NCBI GenBank assembly: GCA_973895155.1
Contig: OZ316891.1
Span: forward strand, 27,962,001 to 28,026,000
DNA length: 64,000 nt
Source: Marsupella aquatica
Taxonomy: Eukaryota; Marchantiophyta
Reading direction: 5' to 3'
Part shown: one piece after another, positions 44,336 through 53,916 of the stretch
How the letters are laid out: every line of letters starts with the position of its first letter
Position numbering within the stretch: the first letter of the stretch is position 1
The notes under the pieces: generated by a model
Told to the model about the DNA's origin: nothing
The model's input: only the letters and a program-made list of their open reading frames with translations
Databases searched by the model: none
Made by a program: the position numbers and the translations under genes

Positions 44336-44812
44336 CGGTGCAAGGGCGCCGTTCCTTTTAGGGAGGGCGGACGTGGAGGGAGGAGGCGTGAGTGGGCAGG
44401 GTGGGCGCGGATCTCCACGTTTAGGATTAGGATCAGAACCAGGAGCGGCCCTGACACTTAGCTTAGTGGGATTGCGGTCCCACTGGTAGGAGCAACACTT
44501 GTGCTCCTGCCTTGCTGTACATAGGTAGATTCGGGCAAGTAGATTACTGTTAAGTAGATTAGGCTTACGATGCAAAGAATGGCGGATCCACTACCAGGAT
44601 AAGTACCTGGGCAGCGGGGAGCTCAGGGCCTCTTCTTTAGCAAGTTTTTAGTTTGCACCAGCCGGGCTGGGATCAAGTAGTACAAGAAGCTCTCGGTTAG
44701 TACAAGAAGCTCTCGGTGATTGTATTTTCAGGGTGAAAGTAAGCAGGGGAGTGAGAGTTGGATGTGTCGAGCTGAGAGAGGTCTTAGCGGCTTAACCAAG
44801 CCTATTGGGGAT

Positions 44813-44842
44813 CATTCCGGCGGCGGAATCCAAACATACCTA
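44813..44842 (+). other. Conserved LTR hairpin (copy A)
   Basis: ATTCCG-GCGG-CGGAAT forms a perfect six-base stem with a four-base loop, followed by CCAAACATACCTA. A partly paired GGTCTTAGCGGCTTAACC lies 15 bases upstream, at the place of the first hairpin in the other families. Confidence 0.7.
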
Positions 44843-45061
44843 ACAAGACGGAGGGGAAGACAGGGGAAGACAGGGGAATCTCATGATGAAGGATCTGTCC
44901 AGTATATGTGTGTAAAATGTTAATAGTAGTAGTAGAAGGTTAGCAGCGTCCCATGCCGCTAAGCCGCGGAAACGGCCTCGCCAAGCACGAAACCTGCGGG
45001 AATCGGCTTGAGCTGGGGGGTTTCTTGGGTTTAGGGAGCCATGGGACGCACCACAGGGAGT

Positions 45062-45640
45062 GCAGGCGGTGGTGGTGGAGTCTCTCACCACGGAGGCAGC
45101 ACTGGGAGTGGTCGACATGCCCTTGGCCAGTTTGGAGGGACTGCAAGCGGTGGTGGTGGAGTCTCTCACCACGGAGGCAGCACTGGGAGTGGTCGACATG
45201 CCCTTGGCCAGTTTGGAGGGACTGCAAGCGGTGGTGGTGGAGTCTCTCACCACGGAGGCAGCACTGGGAGTGGTCGACATGCCCTTGGCCAGTGTGGAGG
45301 GACTGCAAGCAGTGGTGGTGGAGTCTCTCACCACGGAGGCAGCACTGGGAGTGGTCGACATGCCCTTGGCCAGTCTGGAGGGAGTGCAGGCGGTGGTGGT
45401 GGAGTCTCTCACCACGGAGGCAGCACTGGGAGTGGTCGACATGCCCTTGGCCAGTCTGGAGGGAGTGCAGGCGGTGGTGGTGGAGTCTCTCACCACGGAG
45501 GCAGCATTGGGAGTGGTGGACATGCCCTTGGCCAGTCTGGACGGAGTGCAGGCGGTGGTGGTGGAGTCTCTCACCACAGAGGCAGCATTGGGAGTGGTGG
45601 AATGCCCTTGGCCAGTTAGGAGGGAGTGGTGGTGGTGGTG
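45062..45640 (+). repeat. 81-bp minisatellite, about 7 copies, 27-residue coding repeat
   Basis: GTCTCTCACC recurs at 45080, 45161, 45242, 45323, 45404, 45485 and 45566, a constant 81-bp step. In the host frame this encodes GGGGGVSHHGGSTGSGRHAL-type repeats. All plus frames and one minus frame are open across it, because the period is a multiple of three. The coding sense is fixed by the flanking parts of the second CACTA gene. Confidence 0.9.
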
Positions 45641-45922
45641 GTGAGTCACGACGTTCTACTGCTGATGGGACCAGTGGGGGGGGGTCCCGCAGCTTCCTTT
45701 CATACTTGCCGAGGTAGCGAAGAGGGTGTGCCCTCTCATGGCTCCGGGCTTCCCATGGTGGTGGTGGTGGGGTTGGTCCACTTCCTCATGTTGCCTCTAC
45801 ACTAGGGACAGACGACCTGGACCAAGCCAATATGGACCAGACCGCATTCACCGAGGCTTCTCCACCCCCACCTCCACGGACTCGTTCCAAAAAGAGGAAG
45901 GGACGACATGCTCCATTTTGAG
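45641..45922 (+). pseudogene. C-terminus of the second CACTA gene
   Basis: After the repeats and a phase change the frame reads ATLGTDDLDQANMDQTAFTE, then PPPPPRTRSKKRKGRHAPF and a stop at about 45920. The basic run is a plausible nuclear localisation signal, as expected for a DNA-binding transposon protein. Confidence 0.5.
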
Positions 45923-46178
45923 CTGGTAGCAAGTCAGATAGTTGACCAGCATATGCAGAGTAGTGGCCTAGTGTGTTAGGGCACAAAGTGTAGACCATAT
46001 GGAGCAGGCTGCTATTTCTTATTTGATCCGAGTGGATCACACTTGTACATTGGGGTCTATATCTATATATTCATTTTAGGGGCTTGAGTACCCTTTTTGG
46101 CCATGCATGGGTTTGAATTAGATCTATGTTGCATGGTTTTTTCAATAAGCTCCAAAATGCCTCCAAAACACCCCTACA

Positions 46179-46217
46179 CCTAACCCTCACCCTAACCCTA
46201 ACCCTAACCCTAACCCA
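46179..46217 (+). repeat. Interstitial telomere-like (CCCTAA)n
   Basis: CCCTAA repeats about four times perfectly with degenerate units to the left, inside the right subterminal part of CACTA. The unit is TTAGGG type rather than the usual plant TTTAGGG. Confidence 0.85.
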
Positions 46218-46239
46218 CTAAATATGCTAATAAGCGTGG

Positions 46240-46698
46240 CATCCCCGCTTCCCAAAGCACTCTTTCCGATACCATTCCGATACTTAAATCATCCCACTTC
46301 ATCCAACCAAAACCACGACCTTCCGATGCACTTTGTATTGGACTTCCCCATTCCAGAACATTCGGATCTTCCGAATCTTACCACATTGGAACTTGCAAAA
46401 CTACTAATATCGGATATTTCAATGTCTTAACAAACGGACAATAATCGGACACGAATTAAATAGAATAGGCGACAAAGTAGTGGTCCGACACTTCCGGCAT
46501 CGGATAGTAAAATATCCGATATTTTAGATTATGGATGGTCCGATGAAGGTAATATCGGTGTTTCCGATACTTGTCCGATGGTCTATATTTGATGTGCAGA
46601 AAATGGCATGTTCCAATGTTGTGGTAATTGGAAGTTCCAAAAATCTGGTTGCAAGTTGCCGAAGGGTTCCGATACTTTCATTGTCGGAAAAGGGCGAT
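46240..46698. repeat. Subterminal TCCGATA repeats, right end of CACTA
   Basis: At least fifteen TCCGAT or ATCGGA words in about 460 bases, in both orientations, matching the left array. Confidence 0.85.
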
Positions 46699-47849
46699 AA
46701 AATGTACTAGTGCAACGTTCATAAGAACATCCTCCACCCCAAGCATGCATGCTATCTAAAGACCCAAGGGTTTGAGCACCTTGCCTCCCTCCCTTGGAAT
46801 GGAAGTAGGTACTACGGGCAGGATATGACGGAGTTCATACAGAATTTTGACGAGGCACGTCTGAATTCGGCTTACCCGAGGGGGTAAACCGAGTAGAATC
46901 ACGGGCTCCTGGGGGCAAGGGAGCTAAATACCAGTCCTCTAGCTTCCCGGCCGAGGGGGTAGTGGACAATGGGTTCTTAATGAGGACGTGCCTCATCCCG
47001 AAGGTAGCAGAGCGCCCGGAGTTCCAACGGTATGCCCTTCACATGATGGAACCCAGGGGCAAAATATCGGCCGCCCAGGTCATCCAGGTGGAGAACTATC
47101 GGCCCAGGAAGTGGGCGTCCTTCTTCGTCAAGAAGTTCCATGAGGAGATGGAGCAAAGAAGAAAGACTTTGTACCTTGGTGGAAGGGCGTAATTCGCTAG
47201 CCACATCAAAATCATCATCGAGTGGTACGCTCATTTTGACCGCCGCAGCCTCCTGCGTATCAACAAGCCCGAGCTGACCCCGTCAAAATGGGTGTTCCCA
47301 GCCCAGGTAAGGCGACCGTAGCCCAAGGCCCAAAGTCCGGTAGCTGCAAGCCCTGCTACCCCGGCCCCGCAACCCACCGCTGCCGCCCTGCCAAGCATAC
47401 CCATAGACGTTATCGCAACCTTAGACGCGATCAATCGGAACAATGCAATCGAAGCCGGGCCGGATGAAGCCATACCCAAAGTAGATGCCACGGTAGACGA
47501 GGAGATTCCGCCACCCCCCGCGGTTGTGCAGGACAACCGCCCACCTCCAGTGGAACCAGCCCCTTCAACCGACTTACCTCAAGGGCTGGATATGTCCACT
47601 CCTACTCCCGCATGAGTTGGAGTCTGCCCGTGCCCGAATCCAGATGGACACAGTCTAGACCATCCGGAACTCTTTGCGCCGAGCACATTTCTTAACGGGC
47701 TGTTGGGAGATTTCTCTCAACAGATCTCTCGGGACACCGGGGAATACATGGCCCGGAGAGTGGCCTACTTCTTCAACCAGGAGTTGGTTGCTGCTGTAAG
47801 GGCAGGACATGCGCAAGCAAAGACAGCGTAAAGAATAGAGCGATATCGG

Positions 47850-48368
47850 GTGGAGTCTGCCTACCTGAAGGACGAAGTGGCAACCCTGGAGGCTGAACTC
47901 CAGCAGCTGCGGCCTCAGGTAACAACTGCGGAGGACCAGGTGGCCGAGGCGAGGGCCCAAGTAGCTTTAGCAATACAGGCCGGGCTCGGAAAGGACACCA
48001 AGATCGCACGGCTCCAGACCAAGATTGACGGTTTGAAAGGACAAATTGTCAGTTGGCAAAAGGATCTGGAGGAAGCTGACTCCAAGTCTGAGCGGGACAC
48101 AGCCGAGATTGACACCCTGAAGGCAGAGGTGGTGCGACTTCAAGGAGAAGCCACAAAACAGGCCCAGTTGGTGGATAAGTTGACGAGCAACGCCCAACAA
48201 CTGGAGGAGGCGTGTCAGGAGGCCGCAGAAGAGACGGACGTGGCGAAACGGGAGAACGAATCTCTGCTGGACCAGGTCCAGCTACTCAAGCTGGACGTCG
48301 ATAGGCTTAGAAGGCAGCGGGATGATCGCTCCCACTCGGGCGGCTCTGGCAAGCGTGCCAGACATTAG
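47850..48368 (+). CDS. LTR-borne coiled-coil protein, C-terminal 170 residues
   Basis: The frame reads YLKDEVATLEAELQQLRPQ and continues with uninterrupted heptad-like spacing and high Glu/Gln/Ala/Leu content to a basic end (GSGKRARH). A stop at about 47830 separates it from the Pro-rich part (LDHPELFAPSTFLNGLLGD), so the start is likely an internal exon or read-through position. It differs from the copy at 25336-25848 mostly by single substitutions and a few added codons. No enzyme motif. Role unknown. Confidence 0.5.
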   Translation: MESAYLKDEVATLEAELQQLRPQVTTAEDQVAEARAQVALAIQAGLGKDTKIARLQTKIDGLKGQIVSWQKDLEEADSKSERDTAEIDTLKAEVVRLQGEATKQAQLVDKLTSNAQQLEEACQEAAEETDVAKRENESLLDQVQLLKLDVDRLRRQRDDRSHSGGSGKRARH

Positions 48369-49028
48369 CGGCGGAGTAGGATTAAAATAGAGTTAGGAGT
48401 AGCTAAAACAGGCTATGGCAACCAGCGCCCGCCCTAGTTACAGCAACGCTGTCGTACTAGACAGCCTGCCTAGATTAGGATCTTCTAATAAGACAAGCCA
48501 TTTTTTGGCCTGACAGCCAGCTTAGTTAGGATCTTAGTTAGCAAATCTTTGGGCGCGAGGGCACTCCATTCCTCGGCCCTTAGTATTTAGTGCACCCCTC
48601 GGTAGAGGCAGGGGGTTTTTAGTCTCAGAGTTGGACATCCGCGGTATGTGCGGGGAGTCCCGACCTCTAGGAGTGAAAGAGTACCAAGGGGAGGGGGTAG
48701 GACTAAGCTCATTGGGCGAGTGCGGAGCCGGGCTCCATTGTAGTGTGCACCCTCGGCCTTGGACCTGTTCATTCCAAAGTTGTCGGGTCAGCCAAGTGTG
48801 CGTGTATGTCCCCTATGTAGTAAAATCCTTTCCCATCATTTCCTTCGTGTAAATCAAGATTGTATGCTTGTGCGTGTGTATGTGTGTGTGAATCTCGTGT
48901 ATAGGTGCAAACGCCGGGCCAAACGCACTACCCAAGTCGTGCACGGGGTGCAGCTTGCGGGTAAGTGGTTGCGAGCACGGGTTGAGTACCCGTATCATCG
49001 AATCCGGATTGAAGGCGGACAGCACAAA

Positions 49029-49107
49029 GGCTTAGAAGCCCTTAAGCCGGGGTCGATCCTACTATCGACTAAGGTACGTTCCGGCGGTGGAACACAAACC
49101 ATACCTA
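49029..49107 (+). other. Conserved double hairpin in LTR (copy 2)
   Basis: GGCTTAGAAGCCCTTAAGCC (49029-49048), then GTTCC-GGCGGT-GGAAC within 49077-49107. Compared with copy A the outer A-T pair became G-C on both sides, so pairing is kept. Confidence 0.7.
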
Positions 49108-49262
49108 GGAGGTGTCCGTATTTAACAGTAGGCACACTTAGGGCTAGTTTACGTGAATTAGGTGCATTCCGTGCTTCCCTCCCTGCCCGAACCCTCATAT
49201 TTACGAAGGATGTGCCTGTTTAAGCTGAAGCCCGAATTAAGGCCAAGGCTGACGACGTGACA

Positions 49263-49742
49263 TTTGGCTTTACCTCTGCTATTATAGCTTTAAGCTACTC
49301 GGTAAGAGCTACAATGTTATCTGGCATTTTAGCCTCTAGCTTGACTTTCAACTTCCCCCTCCTTCTGCCCTTCTTTTTCCTAGATTTTTCTTCTTCAGAA
49401 CTAGAAGATGACTCACTCTTGCTACTTCCACTATCCGAGCTTGAGTTATCACTTCTTGACTTCTTAGAATGTTTCTTTTTCTTATCTTTTTTCTTCTGGG
49501 TTGATCCTTCCTCCGACGAGGAACTCTCAGACTTAAGCTATTTCTTCCGGCTTGTGATATCTGCATTAATGTATAATTGAATATCTCTAATTGCCTCAGC
49601 TAAAGTCTCTGGGTTCTCCTTCCTTATTGCAAAACTCATCTTCTGTGGCAAAGCATTCACTAACCATTGAAGTTGCATGATACCTTCAGATGCATTGGTC
49701 TTTGTACGTCTTACCAGCCTTTGGAAGCGTTGCAAGAACTTC
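49263..49742 (-). pseudogene. Gag fragment fused to the LTR-borne frame
   Basis: On the minus strand, DFRKFLQRFQRLVRRTKTNA...MQLQWLVNALPQKMSFAIRK is a gypsy-type gag C-lobe. It is followed by a Ser/Lys-rich region like that of the gag at 26870-29002. It reads in phase from the LTR-borne protein across the junction GGGACT near 49743, ends TAA at 49538, and continues in pieces to 49263. Confidence 0.75.
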
Positions 49743-51147
49743 CTGAAGTCCCGGCTTGGGTCTGGCCTCTCTGCCAGGTAGACCTGTGCCTTGCCGATCT
49801 CTGCCCTCGGCAAGTTGCAATGCATGCTTACCCGCAAAAAATTGATCATCTCTCCGATGTGCGGGTTGGTGCATGTGTTCCGGAAGAAGCCATTCTTTGT
49901 TGATGGCCCTAGAAACGACCGGAACTCCTTGTCTGGCAAGGTCTTCCTGGTATCAACTTTGGTCTTATTGCCCATTGGCAAGCCAAACACTTCGGCAATC
50001 ACCCGGGGAGTGAGATAGAAATCCTTCCCATATACCCTTGTGGAATTGGTCTCAGGCTCCCATGATCCCACGAATTCTAATAAGTCTGAATCCGGCACCT
50101 CCGACTTCAACCATGGTAATTTCACAAAGGCTTCCAAGCCGGATCCGGCCATGAAGCCCTGGTACTTCTTGGTCTGCATGGCCGTAAAGCACGCATCCTC
50201 CTCCCGTGCAAAGTGTAATTGCACTTCCTCGGGGAGGGTCGCCGCCCAGCCTTTCCAGGTGTCATCTTTTGTTGGAATGGCATTGATGGGATTGACCTCC
50301 TCCTCTTTGGCTTCTTCCTGCCTCCTGCTCCCCTGGTCTACTGGCTTCCTTGGTGCCGCCAACCTTGTCCTTTTCGCCGGGGTGGCCTCTTCATTGTTGT
50401 TTCCTTTCCTCTTCATCGCGGCTGCCGTGGATGTTTCTCCTAGCACGGTTGCCTTCGTCCACCCCTCCGTGCTACCCTTCAACTCCCAGTGCACGTCGTT
50501 GCAGCGGTTGATTGCTTCTCGGATGCCGACGATTCTGTTTTCGCAAAACAGAAGGTCGTCGAGCTGATTGGCAGTAGGAGTCCACAAGAACTCGGCCTTG
50601 ATAAGTTCTCCTCCTAAGAAGGTAGACTTTTGCAGCTCCCACAGTCAAGCGAGCTCCTGCCTTTCTTGAGCTGCTCTCTCCGATTCTTGGTCCTCGTAAG
50701 TCCCAATGTACTCAGTTGCCCGTTCAAATAGGCATCCCTAGAAATGAGCAGCTTGATTGACGTTGCTCATACCCTCCTTGAGTTGTTCATCGGTATCTGC
50801 TCCCACCCAGAGTGCTTGCCTAAGCAGATGATAGTAGTTGGCCTCCTGTGGTTGTCTGCCTAGTTCCTGCTTGCAAATGAGCCACCATTCCTCGCGAGCG
50901 GTCCTTACCCCTCTCCTTCCCTGGTCTTCCCTCCCGTTGATTACCCCTAGCCACCAACACTTAGCGCGCCCTAACCCTAATCGTGTTCTCTCCCCCGGCG
51001 TCCTTACTTCCGGCCTCGGCCCGGGTTCCATAGTCACCCTTAATTGTTTATATTTTCCTTGTTTTTGTTACTATACTAAGGTGTTTCCAGGGTACACTTC
51101 CGTTTTCACCACTTAACTGGCCTAGTGATTCCTGGCTAGGCATCACA
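49743..51147 (-). mobile_element. Partial LTR unit (copy C), minus strand, deleted into gag
   Basis: It starts with TGTGATGCC at 51147 (minus) as in copy A and includes the frames 51037-50738 (MTMEPGPRPEVRTPGERTR, then TAG where copy A has Trp) and 50587 onward. It breaks off near 49743 at GGGACT and passes straight into gag. The deletion joined the inside of the LTR frame to the inside of gag, which places both on one strand of one parent element. Confidence 0.75.
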
Positions 51148-51400
51148 ACACTTAGTGATGAAGCCGGGGTACCGGATCCACCACTAGGGCATACCGGGGA
51201 GGCCGTAGCCGTATTAGAAGCCATGGCCGATGCTGAGGCCAAAGCCGAGGGTGGACCCAGTCAGGCCGATGGAGAGTTGACTCGGTCCGGGGCAGGTAAT
51301 CTGTCAGAGAACAGACCTATGGCAATGGCTGCGGAGGAAATGTTGGGGGCGTCCATTGAGGACCAGCCACCGGTGTCATGACGGTGTAAGGGCGCCGCCA
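51148..51400 (+). mobile_element. 3' piece of another LTR unit (copy F), left part
   Basis: Collinear with the tail of copy A (about 44160-44350), including GGPSQADGELTRS and the stop codon. It is interrupted at 51400 by copy B and resumes at 58560. Confidence 0.7.
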
Positions 51401-51636
51401 TGTGGTGCATCCCATGGCTCCCTAAACCCAAGAAACCCCCCCAGCGCAAGCCGATTCCCGTAGGTTTCGCGCTTGGCAAGGCCGTTTCCGCGGCTTAGCG
51501 GCATGGGACGCTGCTAACCTCCTTCTACTACTACTATTAACATTTTACACACATATACTAGACAGATCCTTCATCGGGTCATGAGATATGGAGCCGGCCT
51601 AATCTAGGCCTTCCCTTGTCTTCCCCTCTGTCTTGT

Positions 51637-51666
51637 TAGGTATGTTTGGATTCCGCCGCCGGAATG
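51637..51666 (-). other. Conserved LTR hairpin (copy B)
   Basis: On the minus strand CATTCCGGCGGCGGAATCC and AAACATACCTA, identical to copy A. Confidence 0.7.
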
Positions 51667-52306
51667 ATCCCCAATAGGCTTGGTTAAGCCGCCAAGACCT
51701 CTCTCAGCTCGACACATCCAACTCTCACTCCCCTGCTTACTTTCCTTCCTCTATTAGTTGATGTGGGCACTCTTCACACAAGTTAATGCGACACACAAAT
51801 AGCAAAATGACTCCTTCTGACTGAGTCATACCATGCACTTGCCATACAAACAGTACATCTCATACACAAGCTCTGCGAACTAAGCCGTGAGGCCAACTCT
51901 ATTCAGCTCTTAGGCATGAGGAAACATGAATATACACAAGGGTCACTGTATGACTAACCGAGAGCTTCTCTTACTACTTGATCCCAGCCCGGCTGGTGCA
52001 AACTAAAAACTTGTTAAAGAAGAGGCCCTGAGCTCCCCGCTGCCCAGGTACTTATCCTGGTAGTGGATCCGCCTAATTCTTTGCAGCGTAAGCCTAATCT
52101 ACCTAACTGGATCTACCTATGTACAGCGAGGCAAAAGTACAAGTGTTGCTCTTACCAGTGGAACCGCAATCCCACTAAGCTAAGTGTCAGGGCCGCCTCC
52201 TGGTCCTGATCCTAATCCTAAACTTAGAGATCTGAGCCCGCCCTGCCCACTCACGCCTCCTCCCTCCACGTCCGCCCTTCCTAAAAGGAACGGCGCCCTT
52301 GCACCG

Positions 52307-53549
52307 TCACGACACCGGTGGTGGATCCTCAATGGACGCCCCCAACGCTCCCTCCGCAACCACTGTCGTTGGTCCATCCTCTGACAGATTACCTGCCTCT
52401 GACCGAGTCAACTTTTTGTCGGCCTGACTGGGCCCACCCTCGGCTTCGGCCTCGGCTCGGAAATCATTCTCGGCTACGGCCTCAGCCTCGGCTACGGCCT
52501 CAGCCTCGGCTACGGCCTCAGCCTCGGCTATGGCCTCCCCGGCTTGCTCAAGAGGTGGATCTGGGATACCGGCCTCATTACTGAGTAGTTCGGCTTGGGC
52601 CGCGCCATCCCCACCTTTGGTGATAGCGGAATCTATTGTCGTGTTCATGCCGGAGGTTGGTACCGGTTTGAGTACGGCTTGAGGGGTCGAATAACCTCCG
52701 GACCCCGAAGGTTTCCGCTTCTTCTTCTTCACTATCTCCATAGCCAGTTCCTTCCCCTTGCCGCCAACGTCCGGCACCAGGCCATGTGTCACGGCTGGTC
52801 CTTCGGCAATTACCACCCCGAGTAACTGGTTTGCCCCAACCGGAGATGGACCTGATGCAGCTAAGCATTTAAATACTGCGGCTTGTTTCTTCAGCCGCTC
52901 TGTTTGGTTGTCGGCCCGCCGCTGTAGGTTCTCCATCTTCCTCGTGATTTCCTCCAACTCCTCCTGGGTCTCATCCAAGTCCTTACGTGCCTCCTCCAGC
53001 TCATTTTTGGCTTCCTCCAATTCCTTGTGGGCTTCCTCCAATTCCTTCTTGGTGGTAGCCCTCTCCTCCTGGGTTGCTCTTAGCTCCTTGTCGAGCTCCG
53101 CTACGACCTCAGACTCCATGTTATTCATCTTGGCATAAGTCTGGTCGAGCTGGGCGTCCTTCTCCCGCAGGTCGGCCTTGAAGCTGGCCGTCAGGGACGC
53201 AAGCTCCTGCTGTAGCGCAATAATCCCTTGATAGGATTTCCCTAATTCGGCCTCCTTCTGCTCAAGGGTTCTGCGGATGACCTCGAGCTCTTCCTTCAGC
53301 GCCCTCTCCCTTCTCTGAGTCTCCGCCGTGACCCGGTTGTCGACTGCTATATGGGCCTCCTCTGCGTCTCTCAACTCCTTCTTCCATTTCTCCCTGTCCT
53401 TGATTGCGTCGGCCAATTCTCCCTAGGTCTGAGTCAGTTTATCCTTGATAATCTGATTATCAGCCTGCGCGGTGTCCAACTGCCCCTGCATGATGTTCAG
53501 CTCATGCCGCTTAATCCGCAGTTCATCTTGGGCTTTCTTGGCCGCCCTT
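52307..53549 (-). pseudogene. LTR-borne coiled-coil protein, copy B, C-terminal part
   Basis: Frame 53416-52307 (minus) corresponds to the coiled coil and Ala/Glu-rich tail of copy A (ELEEARKDLDETQEELEEI, then KKKRKPSGSGG and AEAVAE repeats). A TAG near 53426 stands where copy A has Gln. The N-terminal parts lie beyond the nested insertion at 53550-56018. Confidence 0.7.
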
Positions 53550-53833
53550 TGTCACGCGATTGACATGGGTCTTAACACCAAAACCGTCACTATGGATGCC
53601 AAAACCATCTCCTTGTACCTGAGGATCACGAAGGGATGTTGTGAAGGCCGGTAAACACCAGTTTATGCCCTTAACACCATACTATCATAGCAAGACTGTC
53701 ACACATCACCCAAGCTCAATCCCTCAGATCCGCGCTCATGATAGTTCTGGTGAGAAGGGGTCTTCATATCGGGCCCGTACACACAAGGCCTAGCGCTACG
53801 GTGCGCATAGGTCTATACGTATGCTTACTGTCA

Positions 53834-53916
53834 TAGGTATGTTTCTATTCCGCCGCCAGAATGTACCCATAAACCAGTGACTCCTGACTGATTCCCGGCT
53901 TAGGGACTTCTAAGCC
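53834..53916 (-). other. Conserved double hairpin in LTR (copy G)
   Basis: On the minus strand GGCTTAGAAGTCCCTAAGCC (53916-53897) forms a seven-base stem (GGCTTAG/CTAAGCC). It is followed by CATTCTGGCGGCGGAATAG and AAACATACCTA (53863-53834). Confidence 0.7.

Larger units (their letters stand above)
40276..45055 (+). mobile_element. Solo-LTR-like unit (copy A), 4,780 bp, with a giant reading frame
   Basis: Ends are TGTGATGCC...GCACCACA, with GGGAG on both sides (40271-40275 and 45056-45060). Since the host is a repeat, the duplication could be read as 5 to 8 bp. There is no gag, pol or second LTR. Copies at 51401-58559 (minus) and, in part, at 49743-51147 share the same start; the latter is fused to gag on the same strand. 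I therefore read this as a solo LTR of a retroelement whose LTR encodes a protein. A DNA transposon with short inverted ends is the alternative. Confidence 0.75.
31835..46712 (-). mobile_element. Complete CACTA (En/Spm) transposon, 14,878 bp
   Basis: Terminal inverted repeats CACTAGTACATTTT (31835-31848) and its exact complement (46699-46712) are flanked by the 3-bp target duplication CAA (31832-31834, 46713-46715), the hallmark of CACTA transposition. Both ends carry dense TCCGATA-type subterminal repeats. A TNP2 transposase and an upstream SET-domain frame lie on the minus strand; a second gene lies divergently on the plus strand. A solo-LTR-like unit (40276-45055) is nested inside, so the CACTA itself was about 10.1 kb. 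Several coding breaks suggest it is no longer autonomous. Confidence 0.95.
46716..49262 (+). mobile_element. Long LTR carrying a reading frame, right part
   Basis: Continuation of 30703-31834 beyond the CACTA. It holds the frame up to TAA near 46888, a further protein-like frame (about 46889-47192, MRTCLIPKVAERPEFQRYA), an apparent intron donor in AGGTAAGG near 47307, the Pro-rich part and the coiled coil. It ends with the double hairpin and GACGACGTGACA. From 47168 it is collinear with 24654-26742. No gag follows on this strand. Confidence 0.65.

Noticed and set aside
40276-45055. Autonomous DNA transposon coding for a transposase
   Set aside because: The large frame shows no DDE or other nuclease motif, ends are TG...CA, and a related copy is joined to gag on the same strand. 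Not fully excluded, since short inverted ends and an 8-bp reading of the flanks are possible.
44840-45649. 269-codon minus-strand frame over the 81-bp repeats
   Set aside because: All frames with an 81-bp period can be open. The plus frame continues the flanking second CACTA gene and ends in an NLS-like tail, so the minus frame is a shadow.
46179-46217. Chromosome end
   Set aside because: The array is about 40 bp, internal to a CACTA element with intact termini, and unique sequence continues on both sides.
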